From assembly GCA_023439835.1 (NCBI GenBank), contig JAEXUW010000013.1, positions 1 to 64,000 on the forward strand: a stretch of 64,000 nucleotides of DNA, written 5' to 3'. Both the position numbers and the translations under genes were made by a program. A model generated the notes under the pieces. That model worked only from the letters and a program-made list of their open reading frames with translations, made no database searches and had not been told where the DNA came from. Positions 24,960 to 34,029 of this stretch are shown piece after piece. Source of the stretch: Bacillota bacterium (GTDB lineage Bacteria > Bacillota > Clostridia > Oscillospirales > Ruminococcaceae). The first letter of the stretch is position 1, and each line of letters starts with the position of its first letter.

Positions 24960-25090
24960 AGTAAGCGTATGCTTACTTATATTAAGCGATTTATTTTTCA
25001 GTATAACATTTCTTTTTTTGTAAAAGCGCGCAGGCGCCTTAGAACCCCGCTTTCGCGCATTTTACAAAAAGCACTTGTATTTTTTACTAT
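24960..25090 (+). ncRNA. Candidate small RNA with two hairpins
   Basis: Starts about seven bases after the orphan -10. First hairpin AGTAAGC-gtat-GCTTACT (24960-24977), which could also be a DNA operator; second hairpin of about 17 bp between 25008 and 25069 (arms TTTTTGTAAAA and TTTTACAAAAA, plus CGCG/CGCG), followed 12 bases later by a T run. An open frame starting at ATG 24969 lies inside the first hairpin with no ribosome-binding site and is not taken as coding. Confidence 0.4.
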
Positions 25091-25180
25091 TGCATTTCGA
25101 CAAAATACAACACAACCGTCAGTAGTAAAGGTGATTTTTTATTTAAAAGGTAAAATCGCTAGTGAAATCTTGTGAAATGC

Positions 25181-25209
25181 TTGACAAAACAAGTTAGCGG
25201 GAGTAAACT
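25181..25209 (+). promoter_or_regulatory. feo operon promoter
   Basis: TTGACA (25181-25186), 17-bp spacer and TAAACT (25204-25209). GTTAG-cgggag-TAAAC, an imperfect version of the operator below, overlaps the spacer and -10. Confidence 0.65.
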
Positions 25210-25216
25210 GATAATA

Positions 25217-25234
25217 GGTTAGACATCACTAACC
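25217..25234 (+). promoter_or_regulatory. Candidate metal-repressor operator 1
   Basis: GGTTAG-acatca-CTAACC, a perfect 6-6-6 palindrome just after the predicted transcription start of feoA. A second site with the same layout lies before feoB. It resembles half-sites of DtxR/MntR-family regulators (TTAG/CTAA), but the regulator is not in the window. Confidence 0.55.
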
Positions 25235-25273
25235 CAATGATTTACAATCTTCGATTTATGAGGAGGAGTTATT

Positions 25274-25483
25274 ATGCCACTTACTATGGCTCGTGCAGGA
25301 AGCTGTTCATGTATAAAGAAAATAACAGGGAAGGACGAAGCAAAGCGTTTTCTTGAAAACCTCGGACTTGTTGAGGGCGCCGCTGTTACTGTCGTTTCTG
25401 AAATCGGCGGGAGTGTTATTATCAGCGTCAAGGATTCGCGAGTTGCGCTTGACAGGTCAATGGCAAACCGCATTATGATTTGA
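25274..25483 (+). CDS. feoA: FeoA domain protein 1
   Basis: 69 aa SH3-like FeoA protein that assists the Fe(II) transporter FeoB. The sequence has LENLGLVEGAAVTVVSE and a strand-rich end (SVIISVKDSRVALDRSMANRI). ATG with AGGAGGAG upstream. First gene of the operon, 14 bp before the second feoA. Confidence 0.85.
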   Translation: MPLTMARAGSCSCIKKITGKDEAKRFLENLGLVEGAAVTVVSEIGGSVIISVKDSRVALDRSMANRIMI

Positions 25484-25497
25484 TGGGGAGAATTTAA

Positions 25498-25719
25498 ATG
25501 AGAACACTAAAAGAGGTTAAATGCGGTGAAACCGTCACAGTGACAAGGCTCACAGGTGAAGGCGCAGTTAAAAGACGCATTATGGATATGGGCATTACTA
25601 AAGGAGCTTCTGTATATGTAAGAAAGGTTGCACCGCTCGGCGACCCTGTTGAGGTGACTGTACGCGGATATGAGCTTTCACTTAGAAAAGCCGATGCTGA
25701 AATGGTTATGGTTGAGTAG
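25498..25719 (+). CDS. feoA: FeoA domain protein 2
   Basis: 73 aa. A second FeoA paralogue: GEGAVKRRIMDMGITKGASV and VEVTVRGYELSLRKADAEMV are the usual FeoA elements. Two separate FeoA genes before FeoB are common in Clostridia. A 63-bp gap to feoB holds operator 2. Confidence 0.87.
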   Translation: MRTLKEVKCGETVTVTRLTGEGAVKRRIMDMGITKGASVYVRKVAPLGDPVEVTVRGYELSLRKADAEMVMVE

Positions 25720-25742
25720 CTCACATATTTTTTTCTGATAGA

Positions 25743-25758
25743 GTTAGTCAAAGCTAAC
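25743..25758 (+). promoter_or_regulatory. Candidate metal-repressor operator 2
   Basis: GTTAG-tcaaag-CTAAC, the same half-sites and six-base spacing as 25217-25234, in the gap between feoA2 and feoB. Confidence 0.5.
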
Positions 25759-25782
25759 AAAATATTACTGGAGGTTTGAAAA

Positions 25783-27927
25783 ATGTCTGTAAAAATTGCG
25801 CTCGCGGGGAACCCGAACTGTGGCAAGACCACGATGTTCAATGATTTGACGGGAAGCTCACAGTATGTCGGAAACTGGCCGGGCGTTACGGTTGAGAAAA
25901 AAGAGGGTAAGCTAAAAGGGCATAAGGACGTTGTTGTAATGGACCTTCCCGGAATATATTCTCTTTCACCATATACACTTGAAGAGGTTGTGTCAAGAAA
26001 TTATATCCTAAATGACAAGCCTGACGTTATTTTAAATCTTGTGGACGCTTCAAATATTGAGCGAAATCTTTATCTGACAACTCAGCTGATAGAAATCGGC
26101 ATACCTGTTGTCATCGCAATGAATATGATGGATGTCGTTTCCAAAAACGGCGATAAAATAAACACTGAAAAGCTTTCAGAGGCACTGGGATGTGCTATTG
26201 TTGAAACAAGTGCGGTCAAAGGCGAAGGCTCAAAAGTTGCCGCTGAAAAGGCGCTGGCGCTTGCTTCATCAGGGGGAAAAACACCGGCGCTTCACCGCTT
26301 TTCTGAAGAGGTTGAAAGCTCACTGGCTGAAATATCCGACCTTATCACCGGACTTGTCGAGGAGGATCGGCAAAGATGGCTTTCAATCAAGCTGTTTGAG
26401 CGTGACGAAAAGGTTCTCGAAACCTTCAACGCAGACAATGACACAAAAGCAAAAATCGAAGCGGCAATTGTCAGATGTGAAAGCGCACTTGACGATGACG
26501 CAGAGAGCATTATTACAAATGAAAGATATGAATACATAAGCGGTATTGTTTCAAAATATGTTCAGAAAAAACACAGAGGGCTGACAACCTCTGACAAAAT
26601 CGACAGGCTTGTCACAAACAGATGGCTGGCACTTCCTATATTTGCGGTGGTGATGTGGCTTGTGTATTTTGTTTCGGTCACAACGGTCGGCTCTTGGGCG
26701 ACGGGCTGGGTGAACGACACCCTTTTCGGCGAGATAATTCCGCCGGCGGTTGACGGCTTTCTGACGAAGGTCGGCGCGGCTGACTGGCTGTCAAGCTTGA
26801 TTCAGGATGGTATTATCGGTGGTGTCGGTGCTGTTTTGGGCTTTTTGCCTCAGATGGTCGTGCTGTTTTTCTTCCTCTCAATTCTTGAGGACTGCGGCTA
26901 TATGGCTCGTATCGCGTTTATTATGGACAGGATTTTCAGAAAATTCGGTCTTTCAGGGAAATCATTTATTCCGATTCTTGTCGGAACAGGCTGTGCCGTT
27001 CCGGGAATTATGGCTTCTAGAACAATAGAAAATGAGAAAGACAGGAAAATGACTGTCATTCTTACATCATTTATTCCTTGCGGAGCAAAGCTGCCGATAA
27101 TAGCGCTTATAGCGGGCGCCTTGTTTACCGAGGCTTCATGGGTTGCGCCATCGGCATATTTTATCGGAATCGCCGCTATAATTTTGTCGGGAATAATTCT
27201 TAAAAAGACTAAATTATTCTCGGGCGACCCCGCTCCCTTTGTAATGGAGCTTCCCCAGTACCACATTCCGTCACCGAAGGGCGTTTTCATTCATATGTGG
27301 GATCGTGCTAAGTCATTCGTTAAAAAGGCAGGAACGGTTATTTTCATTGCGTGTGCTGTCATCTGGTTTTTGTCATCGTTTAATTTCAGTATGCAAATGG
27401 TTGAGGCGGGCGACTCAATGCTCGCAAAAATCGGAAACACAATCGCACCTTTGTTTGCGCCTTTAGGCTGGGGCAACTGGGAATCTGCTGTTGCCACATT
27501 CACCGGATTTATCGCAAAAGAAAATATAGTGGCAACCTTCGGCGTTTTGTTTGGTGTCAGTGAAGTTTCTGAAAACGGTGCTGAATACTGGGCTAATCTG
27601 GCGGCGATTATGACACAAGCGGCGGCATTCTCGTTCCTTGTTTTCAATCTTCTCTGTGCGCCTTGCTTTGCGGCAATAGGTGCAATCAAAAGGGAAATGG
27701 GAAGCGCAAAATGGACATGGATTGCAATAGGCTATCAAACGGTGCTGGCTTATGTTGTTTCAATGATAATCTATCAGCTTGGAACACTAGTTTCAACAGG
27801 AGTATTTGGCTTTGGCACAGCGGTTTCGTTTGTTCTTCTTGTCGGATTTGTCTGGCTGATTGTTCGCCCTTATAAAGAATCCAAAAAGACTTTAGTCAGT
27901 GAACGTGCAGTTAATGCAGTGAGGTAA
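25783..27927 (+). CDS. feoB: Ferrous iron transport protein B
   Basis: 714 aa. N-terminal GTPase with G1 GNPNCGKTT (8-16), G3 DLPG (near 55) and G4 NMMD (near 119), a GDI-like helical region, and a membrane domain of about eight helices. Two Gate motifs contain the conserved Cys (GTGCAVPG and NLLCAPCFAAIGA). Imports Fe(II) across the inner membrane. Typical length for the Firmicutes type. A 3' partner gene follows. Confidence 0.96.
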   Translation: MSVKIALAGNPNCGKTTMFNDLTGSSQYVGNWPGVTVEKKEGKLKGHKDVVVMDLPGIYSLSPYTLEEVVSRNYILNDKPDVILNLVDASNIERNLYLTTQLIEIGIPVVIAMNMMDVVSKNGDKINTEKLSEALGCAIVETSAVKGEGSKVAAEKALALASSGGKTPALHRFSEEVESSLAEISDLITGLVEEDRQRWLSIKLFERDEKVLETFNADNDTKAKIEAAIVRCESALDDDAESIITNERYEYISGIVSKYVQKKHRGLTTSDKIDRLVTNRWLALPIFAVVMWLVYFVSVTTVGSWATGWVNDTLFGEIIPPAVDGFLTKVGAADWLSSLIQDGIIGGVGAVLGFLPQMVVLFFFLSILEDCGYMARIAFIMDRIFRKFGLSGKSFIPILVGTGCAVPGIMASRTIENEKDRKMTVILTSFIPCGAKLPIIALIAGALFTEASWVAPSAYFIGIAAIILSGIILKKTKLFSGDPAPFVMELPQYHIPSPKGVFIHMWDRAKSFVKKAGTVIFIACAVIWFLSSFNFSMQMVEAGDSMLAKIGNTIAPLFAPLGWGNWESAVATFTGFIAKENIVATFGVLFGVSEVSENGAEYWANLAAIMTQAAAFSFLVFNLLCAPCFAAIGAIKREMGSAKWTWIAIGYQTVLAYVVSMIIYQLGTLVSTGVFGFGTAVSFVLLVGFVWLIVRPYKESKKTLVSERAVNAVR

Positions 27928-27938
27928 AAGGAGGGCTT

Positions 27939-28115
27939 ATGGCTTTCATAATCGAAAATCTCGCAACAATTATTATCAGCGTGATAATATTCTCTTTGAT
28001 GACGCTCGCCGCCGTATATATTTACAAACAGAAGAAAAAGGGGAGGTGCGTCGGCTGTGATGTCGGTGTATGCCCTAAAAACTGCGGCGGCTGCAGTTAT
28101 CATAGCAAGAAATAG
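27939..28115 (+). CDS. FeoB-associated Cys-rich membrane protein
   Basis: 58 aa. A single transmembrane helix (about 9-30), a Lys-rich turn, then a Cys-rich tail (CVGCDVGVC and NCGGC, five Cys in all). This is the architecture of the FeoB-associated Cys-rich family, thought to help FeoB in organisms lacking FeoC. ATG with AAAAGGAGGG upstream, 11 bp after feoB. Its iron role is inferred from its position. Confidence 0.85.
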   Translation: MAFIIENLATIIISVIIFSLMTLAAVYIYKQKKKGRCVGCDVGVCPKNCGGCSYHSKK

Positions 28116-28125
28116 TTTGATATAA

Positions 28126-28163
28126 ACAGGTCTGAATGTACAGGTTCAGACCTGTATTTTTTT
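28126..28163 (+). terminator. feo operon terminator
   Basis: ACAGGTCTGAA pairs perfectly with TTCAGACCTGT (loop 8), followed by a T run. Confidence 0.88.
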
Positions 28164-28229
28164 CAAACCCTTTACCTTAACAAATTTATGTGTTAAAATT
28201 AATGCAGTATAAAAAAAGGAACATTAATT

Positions 28230-29198
28230 ATGAAAAAAACAATTATCTGTATATCAGCATCAGCTCTTATTCTTTTGTCGGGATGCAATAATATTGAGGA
28301 TTCGTCACAAGCTCTGTCACAGGCTGAAAAAACAACGACAGCTTCGACTTCATCGGCGATAACCGAAAACACGACAACAACTGAATACACCACTGCCCAG
28401 ACGACTGAAAACACATCTTCTGAAACAACCACACAGGCGACCTTGCCACAGACAACAACAGTCAGCAGTGAGAATGATATTGCGGCATTTTCGGCACTTT
28501 CGCATTTTGTGGAGGAGAATGCTGAGTATTATGTCGAGTATCAGGCAAAGCACCCTTTGCTTGAAGCTTCAACTGTTGTCACATACGTTAACATAGGGCT
28601 TAACCGCCCCTTTTACACAGGGATTAAAACTATTCAGGATACTGGCAGTCTTATGGTTTTTTGCAACAAGTATAACGCCCTCCCCGAAAATTATGAGCCG
28701 TCAGATTTAACTATGATTTCGTCTGAAAATTCAATTTCGGGAAGAACGTTGTATCTAAGAAAAGAAGCCGCCGAGGCATTTGAAAAGCTTTGCAAGGCAG
28801 CAAGGGCGGAGGGTTATACAATTATCGGTCAGTCGGCTTACAGAAGCTATTCTTATCAAAAAAGCCTTTATGACAGCTATGTCGCCTCTGACGGTCAGAC
28901 TGCCGCAGATACTTACAGCGCAAGGCCGGGCCATTCGGAGCATCAGACGGGGCTTGCTATTGACGTTAAAAATGCCGAGCTTGCTTATAATCAGTTTGGA
29001 AAGACAGCGGAATATCAATGGGCAAAGGATAACATACACAAATACGGCTTTGTCATACACTATATTCCGAACAGTGAGTGGATAACAGGCTATAAAACAG
29101 AGGAATGGCATTTTCGTTATGTCGGGATTTCGGCGGCGACAGAGATTTATCAGATGGGAATAACACTTGATGAGTATTTAGCGACTTATTATGTATAA
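28230..29198 (+). CDS. VanY-type D-alanyl-D-alanine carboxypeptidase lipoprotein
   Basis: 322 aa. Lipobox LSGC near residue 20, Thr/Ser-rich linker (about 30-75), then an M15B peptidase domain. SAYRSYSYQKSLYD, the zinc-binding ARPGHSEHQTGLAIDV and EEWHFRYVG (zinc-binding His) are the VanY/DdcY signature. Trims the terminal D-Ala of peptidoglycan stem peptides outside the membrane. No van regulators are near, so a housekeeping wall role is more likely than glycopeptide resistance. Confidence 0.9.
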   Translation: MKKTIICISASALILLSGCNNIEDSSQALSQAEKTTTASTSSAITENTTTTEYTTAQTTENTSSETTTQATLPQTTTVSSENDIAAFSALSHFVEENAEYYVEYQAKHPLLEASTVVTYVNIGLNRPFYTGIKTIQDTGSLMVFCNKYNALPENYEPSDLTMISSENSISGRTLYLRKEAAEAFEKLCKAARAEGYTIIGQSAYRSYSYQKSLYDSYVASDGQTAADTYSARPGHSEHQTGLAIDVKNAELAYNQFGKTAEYQWAKDNIHKYGFVIHYIPNSEWITGYKTEEWHFRYVGISAATEIYQMGITLDEYLATYYV

Positions 29199-29205
29199 GA
29201 AAAAA

Positions 29206-29234
29206 CCACAGTGAGCTTTTTCACTGTGGATTTT
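29206..29234. terminator. Bidirectional terminator
   Basis: CCACAGTGA pairs with TCACTGTGG, with an A run before and a T run after, between convergent genes. Confidence 0.8.
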
Positions 29235-29237
29235 TAT

Positions 29238-29741
29238 TCATATTCTCATTGTTAACTTGTTTTTTAGGTCGGGGCGAAGTGAGATTATGTAATTATAAAG
29301 CGTTACAAGCACCTCGTCTTGACTGATGGTGATGTCTGGAGAATTGCTTATATTTCTTATTTTATTAGCAATATTCATTTTGTGATATATTCTGTATATC
29401 TTCTCATCTGTAATTACTACCAACCTCAAATAGTAAATACGTGCATATCTTGATGATCTAGTAAACGGCTCATAATATACTTCTTTTATGCTTTCAATCG
29501 GTATGCTTCTTTCAAATTTCATTAGCTTTAAATATAAACGTTTATCGTTTAAGTCAAATATACCGGTTAATCCTAAATCAAAGAATACTGAAAGCACAAA
29601 AAAAATTAATCCAATCCCAAGTAATGAATACCTCATATCATATGACAAGCTATCATCAGAAGCAACCAAAAAACATGTAAATCCAAGAGCAAGAAATGTA
29701 TACGATGCAACCCTGTTAAAATATTTGAAGTTACCTTTCAA
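29238..29741 (-). CDS. Unknown two-helix membrane protein with PH-like domain
   Basis: About 167 aa. Two hydrophobic helices (about 10-30 and 38-60) and a soluble domain with strand pattern (GIFDLNDKRLYLKL, IESIKEVYYEPF) resembling bacterial PH domains. TTG at 29741 is preferred because GGAG lies seven bases upstream; a GTG three codons earlier is too close to that site. Codon use is more AT-rich than recG next door. The layout matches the protein at 920-1429. Function unknown. Confidence 0.6.
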   Translation of the reverse strand: MKGNFKYFNRVASYTFLALGFTCFLVASDDSLSYDMRYSLLGIGLIFFVLSVFFDLGLTGIFDLNDKRLYLKLMKFERSIPIESIKEVYYEPFTRSSRYARIYYLRLVVITDEKIYRIYHKMNIANKIRNISNSPDITISQDEVLVTLYNYIISLRPDLKNKLTMRI

Positions 29742-29804
29742 ACATATCACTCCGTTTCATAATGATAGTTTATCATCAAAGGGATAAAATGTCAACACTT
29801 AGAA

Positions 29805-31841
29805 CTAGTTCATAACAGTTTCGCCTGTTTTTTCAAACAGAGCACGAACAAGTGCTTTCAGCCACTTGTTTTCTGGTGAGGAAAGCGAGCTGTCAGCCTC
29901 AAGTATTTCTCTAGCGACTGTCTGAGCGTTCATGAGAACCTCCATATCCTGTGACATATCCGCAATTTTAAGCTGGGGAAGTCCATGCTGCTTCATTCCA
30001 AAAAAGTCGCCGGGCCCGCGAAGCTTTAAATCCTCCTCGGAAATTTTAAAGCCGTCGTTTGTCTTTGAAAGAATCTTCAGCCTCTCCTTTGCGTCGTCGG
30101 TTGCGTTTTCGGTGACTAAAATGCAGTAGGATTTGTGAGTTCCCCGTCCCACACGCCCCCTTAATTGGTGAAGCTGTGAAAGCCCGAAGCGTTCGGCATC
30201 CTCAATAAGCATAACCGCCGCATTAGGCACGTCAACACCGACCTCGACTACTGTTGTCGAAACAAGTAGCTGAAGCTTTCCGTCACGAAAGTCTGACATG
30301 ACGCTGTCCTTTTGTGCGGGGGTGAGCTTTCCGTGAAGAAGCCCTATTGAATAGCCTTTGAAAGAGCCTTTTTCAAGCTTTTTTGCATAGTCGCTTACCG
30401 CATGAAGCTCGTTTTCATTCTCGTCAATCATGGGGCAGACTATATACCCCTGTCGTCCTTCGGCAATACGCTCCTTTATAAAATTAAAAGCACGTTCACG
30501 AAGCTTGCCTGTGACGGCATAGGTTTCAACAGGCTGACGCCCTTTTGGAAGCTCATCAAGAACCGATACGTCAAGATCGCCGTAAATCATCAGTGCAAGC
30601 GTTCTCGGAATCGGAGTGGCGGACATGACAAGACGGTGCGGGTTCTCGCCCTTATTGGCTAAAACAGCACGCTGCTCAACGCCGAAGCGATGCTGCTCAT
30701 CGGTAATGACAAGACCTAGATTTTTAAAAACTGTTGTTTTTTGAACAAGCGCATGCGTTCCGACAATAACGGAATAGTCGCCCTGTTCTATCTCGTTTTT
30801 CAGCTTGACTTTTTGATTTTTGGTCAGCGAGCCTGTGAGAAGGCATACTCTCACGCCGGAAGGCTCAAGAAAAGTCTTGAGCGTTAAATAATGCTGTGAC
30901 GCAAGAATTTCTGTCGGCGCCATCAGTGCGGACTGACAGCCATTTTTGAACGCAAAATAACAGCACGCCGCCGCAACCGCTGTTTTTCCCGAGCCGACGT
31001 CGCCCTGAACAAGCCTGTTCATTGGGTATTCCCTGCACATATCAATAAGACAATCTGAAATAGCACGCTTTTGTGCGCCAGTCAGTTCAAAGGGGAGCTG
31101 TGAATAAAAGCCGCTCAAATCAGCCTTTTTCATTCTGTGCCCTGTGAGAGAGCGGTTTTGTGTACGCAGCATCAGCATACCAAGCTGAAGAATTAAAAGC
31201 TCGTCAAAGACAAGACGATGCTTTGCGATTTCTAGCTCTGTATGACCTTTTGGAAAATGAATATTCTCAAAAGCATATCGAAGCGCACATAGACTATGCT
31301 TTTGCAATATATTTTTTGGGAGAGGCTCGAAAACAGCCTCCTCAAAAATTTTCAAAGCGTTTGCTACTGCCGTTTTGACGGCGTTTTGATTAAGCCCCTC
31401 TGTCAGCGGATAGACAGGCTGTATTTTCGTTTCACTGTCAGCGTGAAGGATTAGGGGCGACGAAATTTCCTTTTTGACAAGATTACCTGTTATTTTCCCT
31501 GAGAGAATGTATTCCTTTCCCTCGCTGAGCTGGTCGAAAAGATATTCACTGTTATAAATAATGATGGTAATGTCACTTTCACCGTCTGTAAAAACAGCTT
31601 TATACACTGTCATGGAGTTTTTGATGAACGAAGGCCGCATTTTTTTTATGACTGTTCCTCGAATAATATTGGTCTGTTCATTTATGGTGTCTTTAATAGG
31701 AATGGGGGAGGAAAAGTCAAGATAGCTTCTCGGAAAATGATTAAGAAGCTCATAGACAGTGTTAATGCCGAGCTTTTTAAGATAGCCTGCACGCTTTTCC
31801 CCGACACCTTTGAGGTAAGTCACAGGGTCGCTGAGCTTCAT
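29805..31841 (-). CDS. recG: ATP-dependent DNA helicase RecG
   Basis: 678 aa. An N-terminal wedge/OB domain is followed by the SF2 helicase core: Walker A GDVGSGKTAVA (near 285), DEQHRFG motif II, SATPIPRTLA motif III (near 405), motif VI QLRGRVGRG (near 565). A C-terminal RecG tail is present. Remodels stalled replication forks and branched DNA. It lies downstream of fakA, beyond a terminator. Confidence 0.96.
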   Translation of the reverse strand: MKLSDPVTYLKGVGEKRAGYLKKLGINTVYELLNHFPRSYLDFSSPIPIKDTINEQTNIIRGTVIKKMRPSFIKNSMTVYKAVFTDGESDITIIIYNSEYLFDQLSEGKEYILSGKITGNLVKKEISSPLILHADSETKIQPVYPLTEGLNQNAVKTAVANALKIFEEAVFEPLPKNILQKHSLCALRYAFENIHFPKGHTELEIAKHRLVFDELLILQLGMLMLRTQNRSLTGHRMKKADLSGFYSQLPFELTGAQKRAISDCLIDMCREYPMNRLVQGDVGSGKTAVAAACCYFAFKNGCQSALMAPTEILASQHYLTLKTFLEPSGVRVCLLTGSLTKNQKVKLKNEIEQGDYSVIVGTHALVQKTTVFKNLGLVITDEQHRFGVEQRAVLANKGENPHRLVMSATPIPRTLALMIYGDLDVSVLDELPKGRQPVETYAVTGKLRERAFNFIKERIAEGRQGYIVCPMIDENENELHAVSDYAKKLEKGSFKGYSIGLLHGKLTPAQKDSVMSDFRDGKLQLLVSTTVVEVGVDVPNAAVMLIEDAERFGLSQLHQLRGRVGRGTHKSYCILVTENATDDAKERLKILSKTNDGFKISEEDLKLRGPGDFFGMKQHGLPQLKIADMSQDMEVLMNAQTVAREILEADSSLSSPENKWLKALVRALFEKTGETVMN

Positions 31842-31872
31842 ATTCCAACCCTCCTAAAGAGCAAAGTCAAAA

Positions 31873-31904
31873 CGGACTGCAAAAGGCTCCCCTTTGGCAG
31901 TCCG
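31873..31904 (-). terminator. Terminator between fakA and recG
   Basis: CGGACTGC pairs with GCAGTCCG, extended by AAAGG/CCTTT. On the minus strand it follows the fakA stop. Confidence 0.6.
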
Positions 31905-31921
31905 CAGATAAAAATCTGATA

Positions 31922-33571
31922 TTATTCAATAGAAATGATATAGTAATAAACAGGCTGTCCGCCGTTTACAAGTGCAACCTCAACATGCGAGCCCAGCTTA
32001 GCCTGCATATGGTCACGCAGCTTCTCAGCGTTCTCGTCAGTGACATCGGCGCCGTAAATCACAGTGACAAATGAAGAATCACCCTTGATAAGCCTTTTTG
32101 TGAGCTTGTAAGCCGCCTTAGAAACGTCCTTGTCGGTGAAGCTGAGCTTTCCGTTTTCAAGCGCAATTATTTCGCCCTTTTTAATGTTGTGTCCTTCATA
32201 ATCCGAATCTCTAGCGGCGAAGGTTATCTGACCGGTCGAAACCTTTTCAAACGCCTTTGTCATGGCAATTCTGTTCTGACTTAAATCGGCGTCAGCGTCG
32301 AATGCGAGCATAGCCGCCATACCCTGGGGAATGGTTCTGGTCTGAAGCACACATACGTTTCTGTCGGTAAGCCTGACCGCCTGCTCTGCTGCCATTATTA
32401 TATTTTTATTGTTGGGAAGTACAAATATCGTTTCAGCGGGAGCGGCGGAAATAGCGGCAAGAATATCCTCGGTTGAGGGGTTCATTGTCTGACCGCCTCT
32501 TACCACAACATCAACGCCGATATCCTTGAACATTTCCTCTATGCCGTTTCCGGCGGCAACTGAAACAAAGCCAAATTTTTTGGTCGGCTCAGCGGGAATA
32601 AATTTTTGTTTGGCAAAGCTCTTGGCTTCCTTCGCTTTTTCTTCATGCTGCTCACGCATATTTTCAATTTTAAGATTGATGAGAGAGCCGAACAAAAGCC
32701 CCTCCTCAAGTGCTTTTCCGGGATGGTCTGTGTGAACGTGCACCTTGATAATATCATCGTCCTCAACAACAACGACACAGTCGCCGATTGTTTCAAGATA
32801 TGCTCTTAGTGCTAAAGAGTCCTTTGAATCCTCGGATTTTTTCACGATGAATTCTGTGCAGTAGGTGAAGGTTATTTCCTCGTCGAATTCACCGACGGTC
32901 GCAGAAAAGCTGTCAATTGTGACAGGCTTAGATACAGCGGGAGCCGCGGGAGCAACAATACCCTTTCCTTTGAAAACCTCAAGCATTGCATTGAATATTA
33001 CTACAAGACCTTTTCCGCCGGCATCGACAACACCAGCCTTTTTTAATACGGGAAGAAGGTCGGGAGTTGTTTCGAGAACAGCCTCAGCCTCTGCGCACAC
33101 CTCACTCCACAAAACGACAGGGTCGTTAGTGGATTTGATTACTTCATGTGCTTTAACCGACGCTAAACGTGCAACCGTCAGAATCGTCCCCTCAGTTGGC
33201 TTCATTACAGCCTTATATGCTGCGTCAACACCAAGCTCAAGAGCGTTGGCGATTTCCTCACAGCCAGCCGTTTTCTTTCCGGCAAGACCTTTTGAAAACC
33301 CTCTGAACAAAAGCGAAAGAATAACACCCGAATTCCCTCTAGCGCCCCTGAGCATCGCCGATGCGGTGATGTCAGCAACCTGAGAAACGGTTACGTTATT
33401 GTCAAGCCTATCAAGCTCACGCAGTGCGGCGCTGATTGTCATTGACATATTTGTTCCCGTATCGCCGTCCGGCACAGGATATACATTTAATTCATCAACC
33501 GCTCTTTTGTTGTTAGCAATTGAATTTGCCCCGGATATAAAAGCATCCCGAAGCATACTCCCCTTTATCAC
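31922..33571 (-). CDS. fakA: Fatty-acid kinase-like DAK2/DegV-linked protein
   Basis: 549 aa. The N-terminal DhaL-like DAK2 domain has NVYPVPDGDTGTNM (near 30-43, the metal/ATP-binding Asp trio). A middle linker follows, and the C-terminal half matches the FakA/YloV family (NNKNIIMAAEQA, RTIPQGMAAM). FakA phosphorylates fatty acids held by FakB for phospholipid synthesis; no fakB is in the window. GTG start with GGGGGAG upstream is used because the downstream ATG has its Shine-Dalgarno too close. It is 15 bp from the Asp23 gene, the standard pair. Confidence 0.88.
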   Translation of the reverse strand: MIKGSMLRDAFISGANSIANNKRAVDELNVYPVPDGDTGTNMSMTISAALRELDRLDNNVTVSQVADITASAMLRGARGNSGVILSLLFRGFSKGLAGKKTAGCEEIANALELGVDAAYKAVMKPTEGTILTVARLASVKAHEVIKSTNDPVVLWSEVCAEAEAVLETTPDLLPVLKKAGVVDAGGKGLVVIFNAMLEVFKGKGIVAPAAPAVSKPVTIDSFSATVGEFDEEITFTYCTEFIVKKSEDSKDSLALRAYLETIGDCVVVVEDDDIIKVHVHTDHPGKALEEGLLFGSLINLKIENMREQHEEKAKEAKSFAKQKFIPAEPTKKFGFVSVAAGNGIEEMFKDIGVDVVVRGGQTMNPSTEDILAAISAAPAETIFVLPNNKNIIMAAEQAVRLTDRNVCVLQTRTIPQGMAAMLAFDADADLSQNRIAMTKAFEKVSTGQITFAARDSDYEGHNIKKGEIIALENGKLSFTDKDVSKAAYKLTKRLIKGDSSFVTVIYGADVTDENAEKLRDHMQAKLGSHVEVALVNGGQPVYYYIISIE

Positions 33572-33586
33572 AAAAGCTCCCCCTCG

Positions 33587-33937
33587 TTATGACTTCATTC
33601 CGTCAACAAAGACGTTTACCTTCAAAACAGCCAAATCGGTCGCTTCTGTTACGGTATAACGAACCTTATTGACTATGCTGTCAACAACCGCAGAAATATT
33701 GACACCATACAAAACGGTAATATGCAAGTCAATTATAATTTTATCCTTGATTTGGCGTATTATTACCCCTTTGTCAATGGGGTTGCTCTTTTTTAAAAAA
33801 AGACGGATACCCTGCTTCGGCCCGAACGCATTCATCTGAACAACCCCGAAGCACGATGTGACGGTGTGGCCAATTAATGCCGTAAGGTATTCATTTGAAA
33901 TATCAATTGCACCTAAATGATTCTCAACCTTTATCAA
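33587..33937 (-). CDS. Asp23/Gls24 family envelope stress protein
   Basis: 116 aa. Begins IKVENHLGAIDISNEYLT, with the conserved GVV and the C-terminal VKVNVFVDG typical of Asp23/Gls24 (YloU). TTG start has GGGAG eight bases upstream. Genomic pairing with fakA/yloV is widespread in Firmicutes; the exact role is not settled. Confidence 0.88.
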   Translation of the reverse strand: MIKVENHLGAIDISNEYLTALIGHTVTSCFGVVQMNAFGPKQGIRLFLKKSNPIDKGVIIRQIKDKIIIDLHITVLYGVNISAVVDSIVNKVRYTVTEATDLAVLKVNVFVDGMKS

Positions 33938-34029
33938 AGCAAGCACTCCCTTTAATACGCTTTTTTATTATTTTATCATATTACTAAATATATTTCAATA
34001 GTCAGACATGCTTTAAAGTCAATTCAAGG

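Noticed and set aside
25008..25069. Ordinary intrinsic terminator
   Set aside because: No upstream gene on the plus strand needs it, and its T run is 12 bases away; kept as part of a candidate small RNA.
24969..25175. 68-aa frame inside the candidate small RNA
   Set aside because: The ATG lies in the hairpin and has no Shine-Dalgarno; the hairpin arms encode most of its middle.
28230..29198. Vancomycin-resistance locus
   Set aside because: Only a VanY-type carboxypeptidase is seen; vanRS, vanHAX and related genes are absent.
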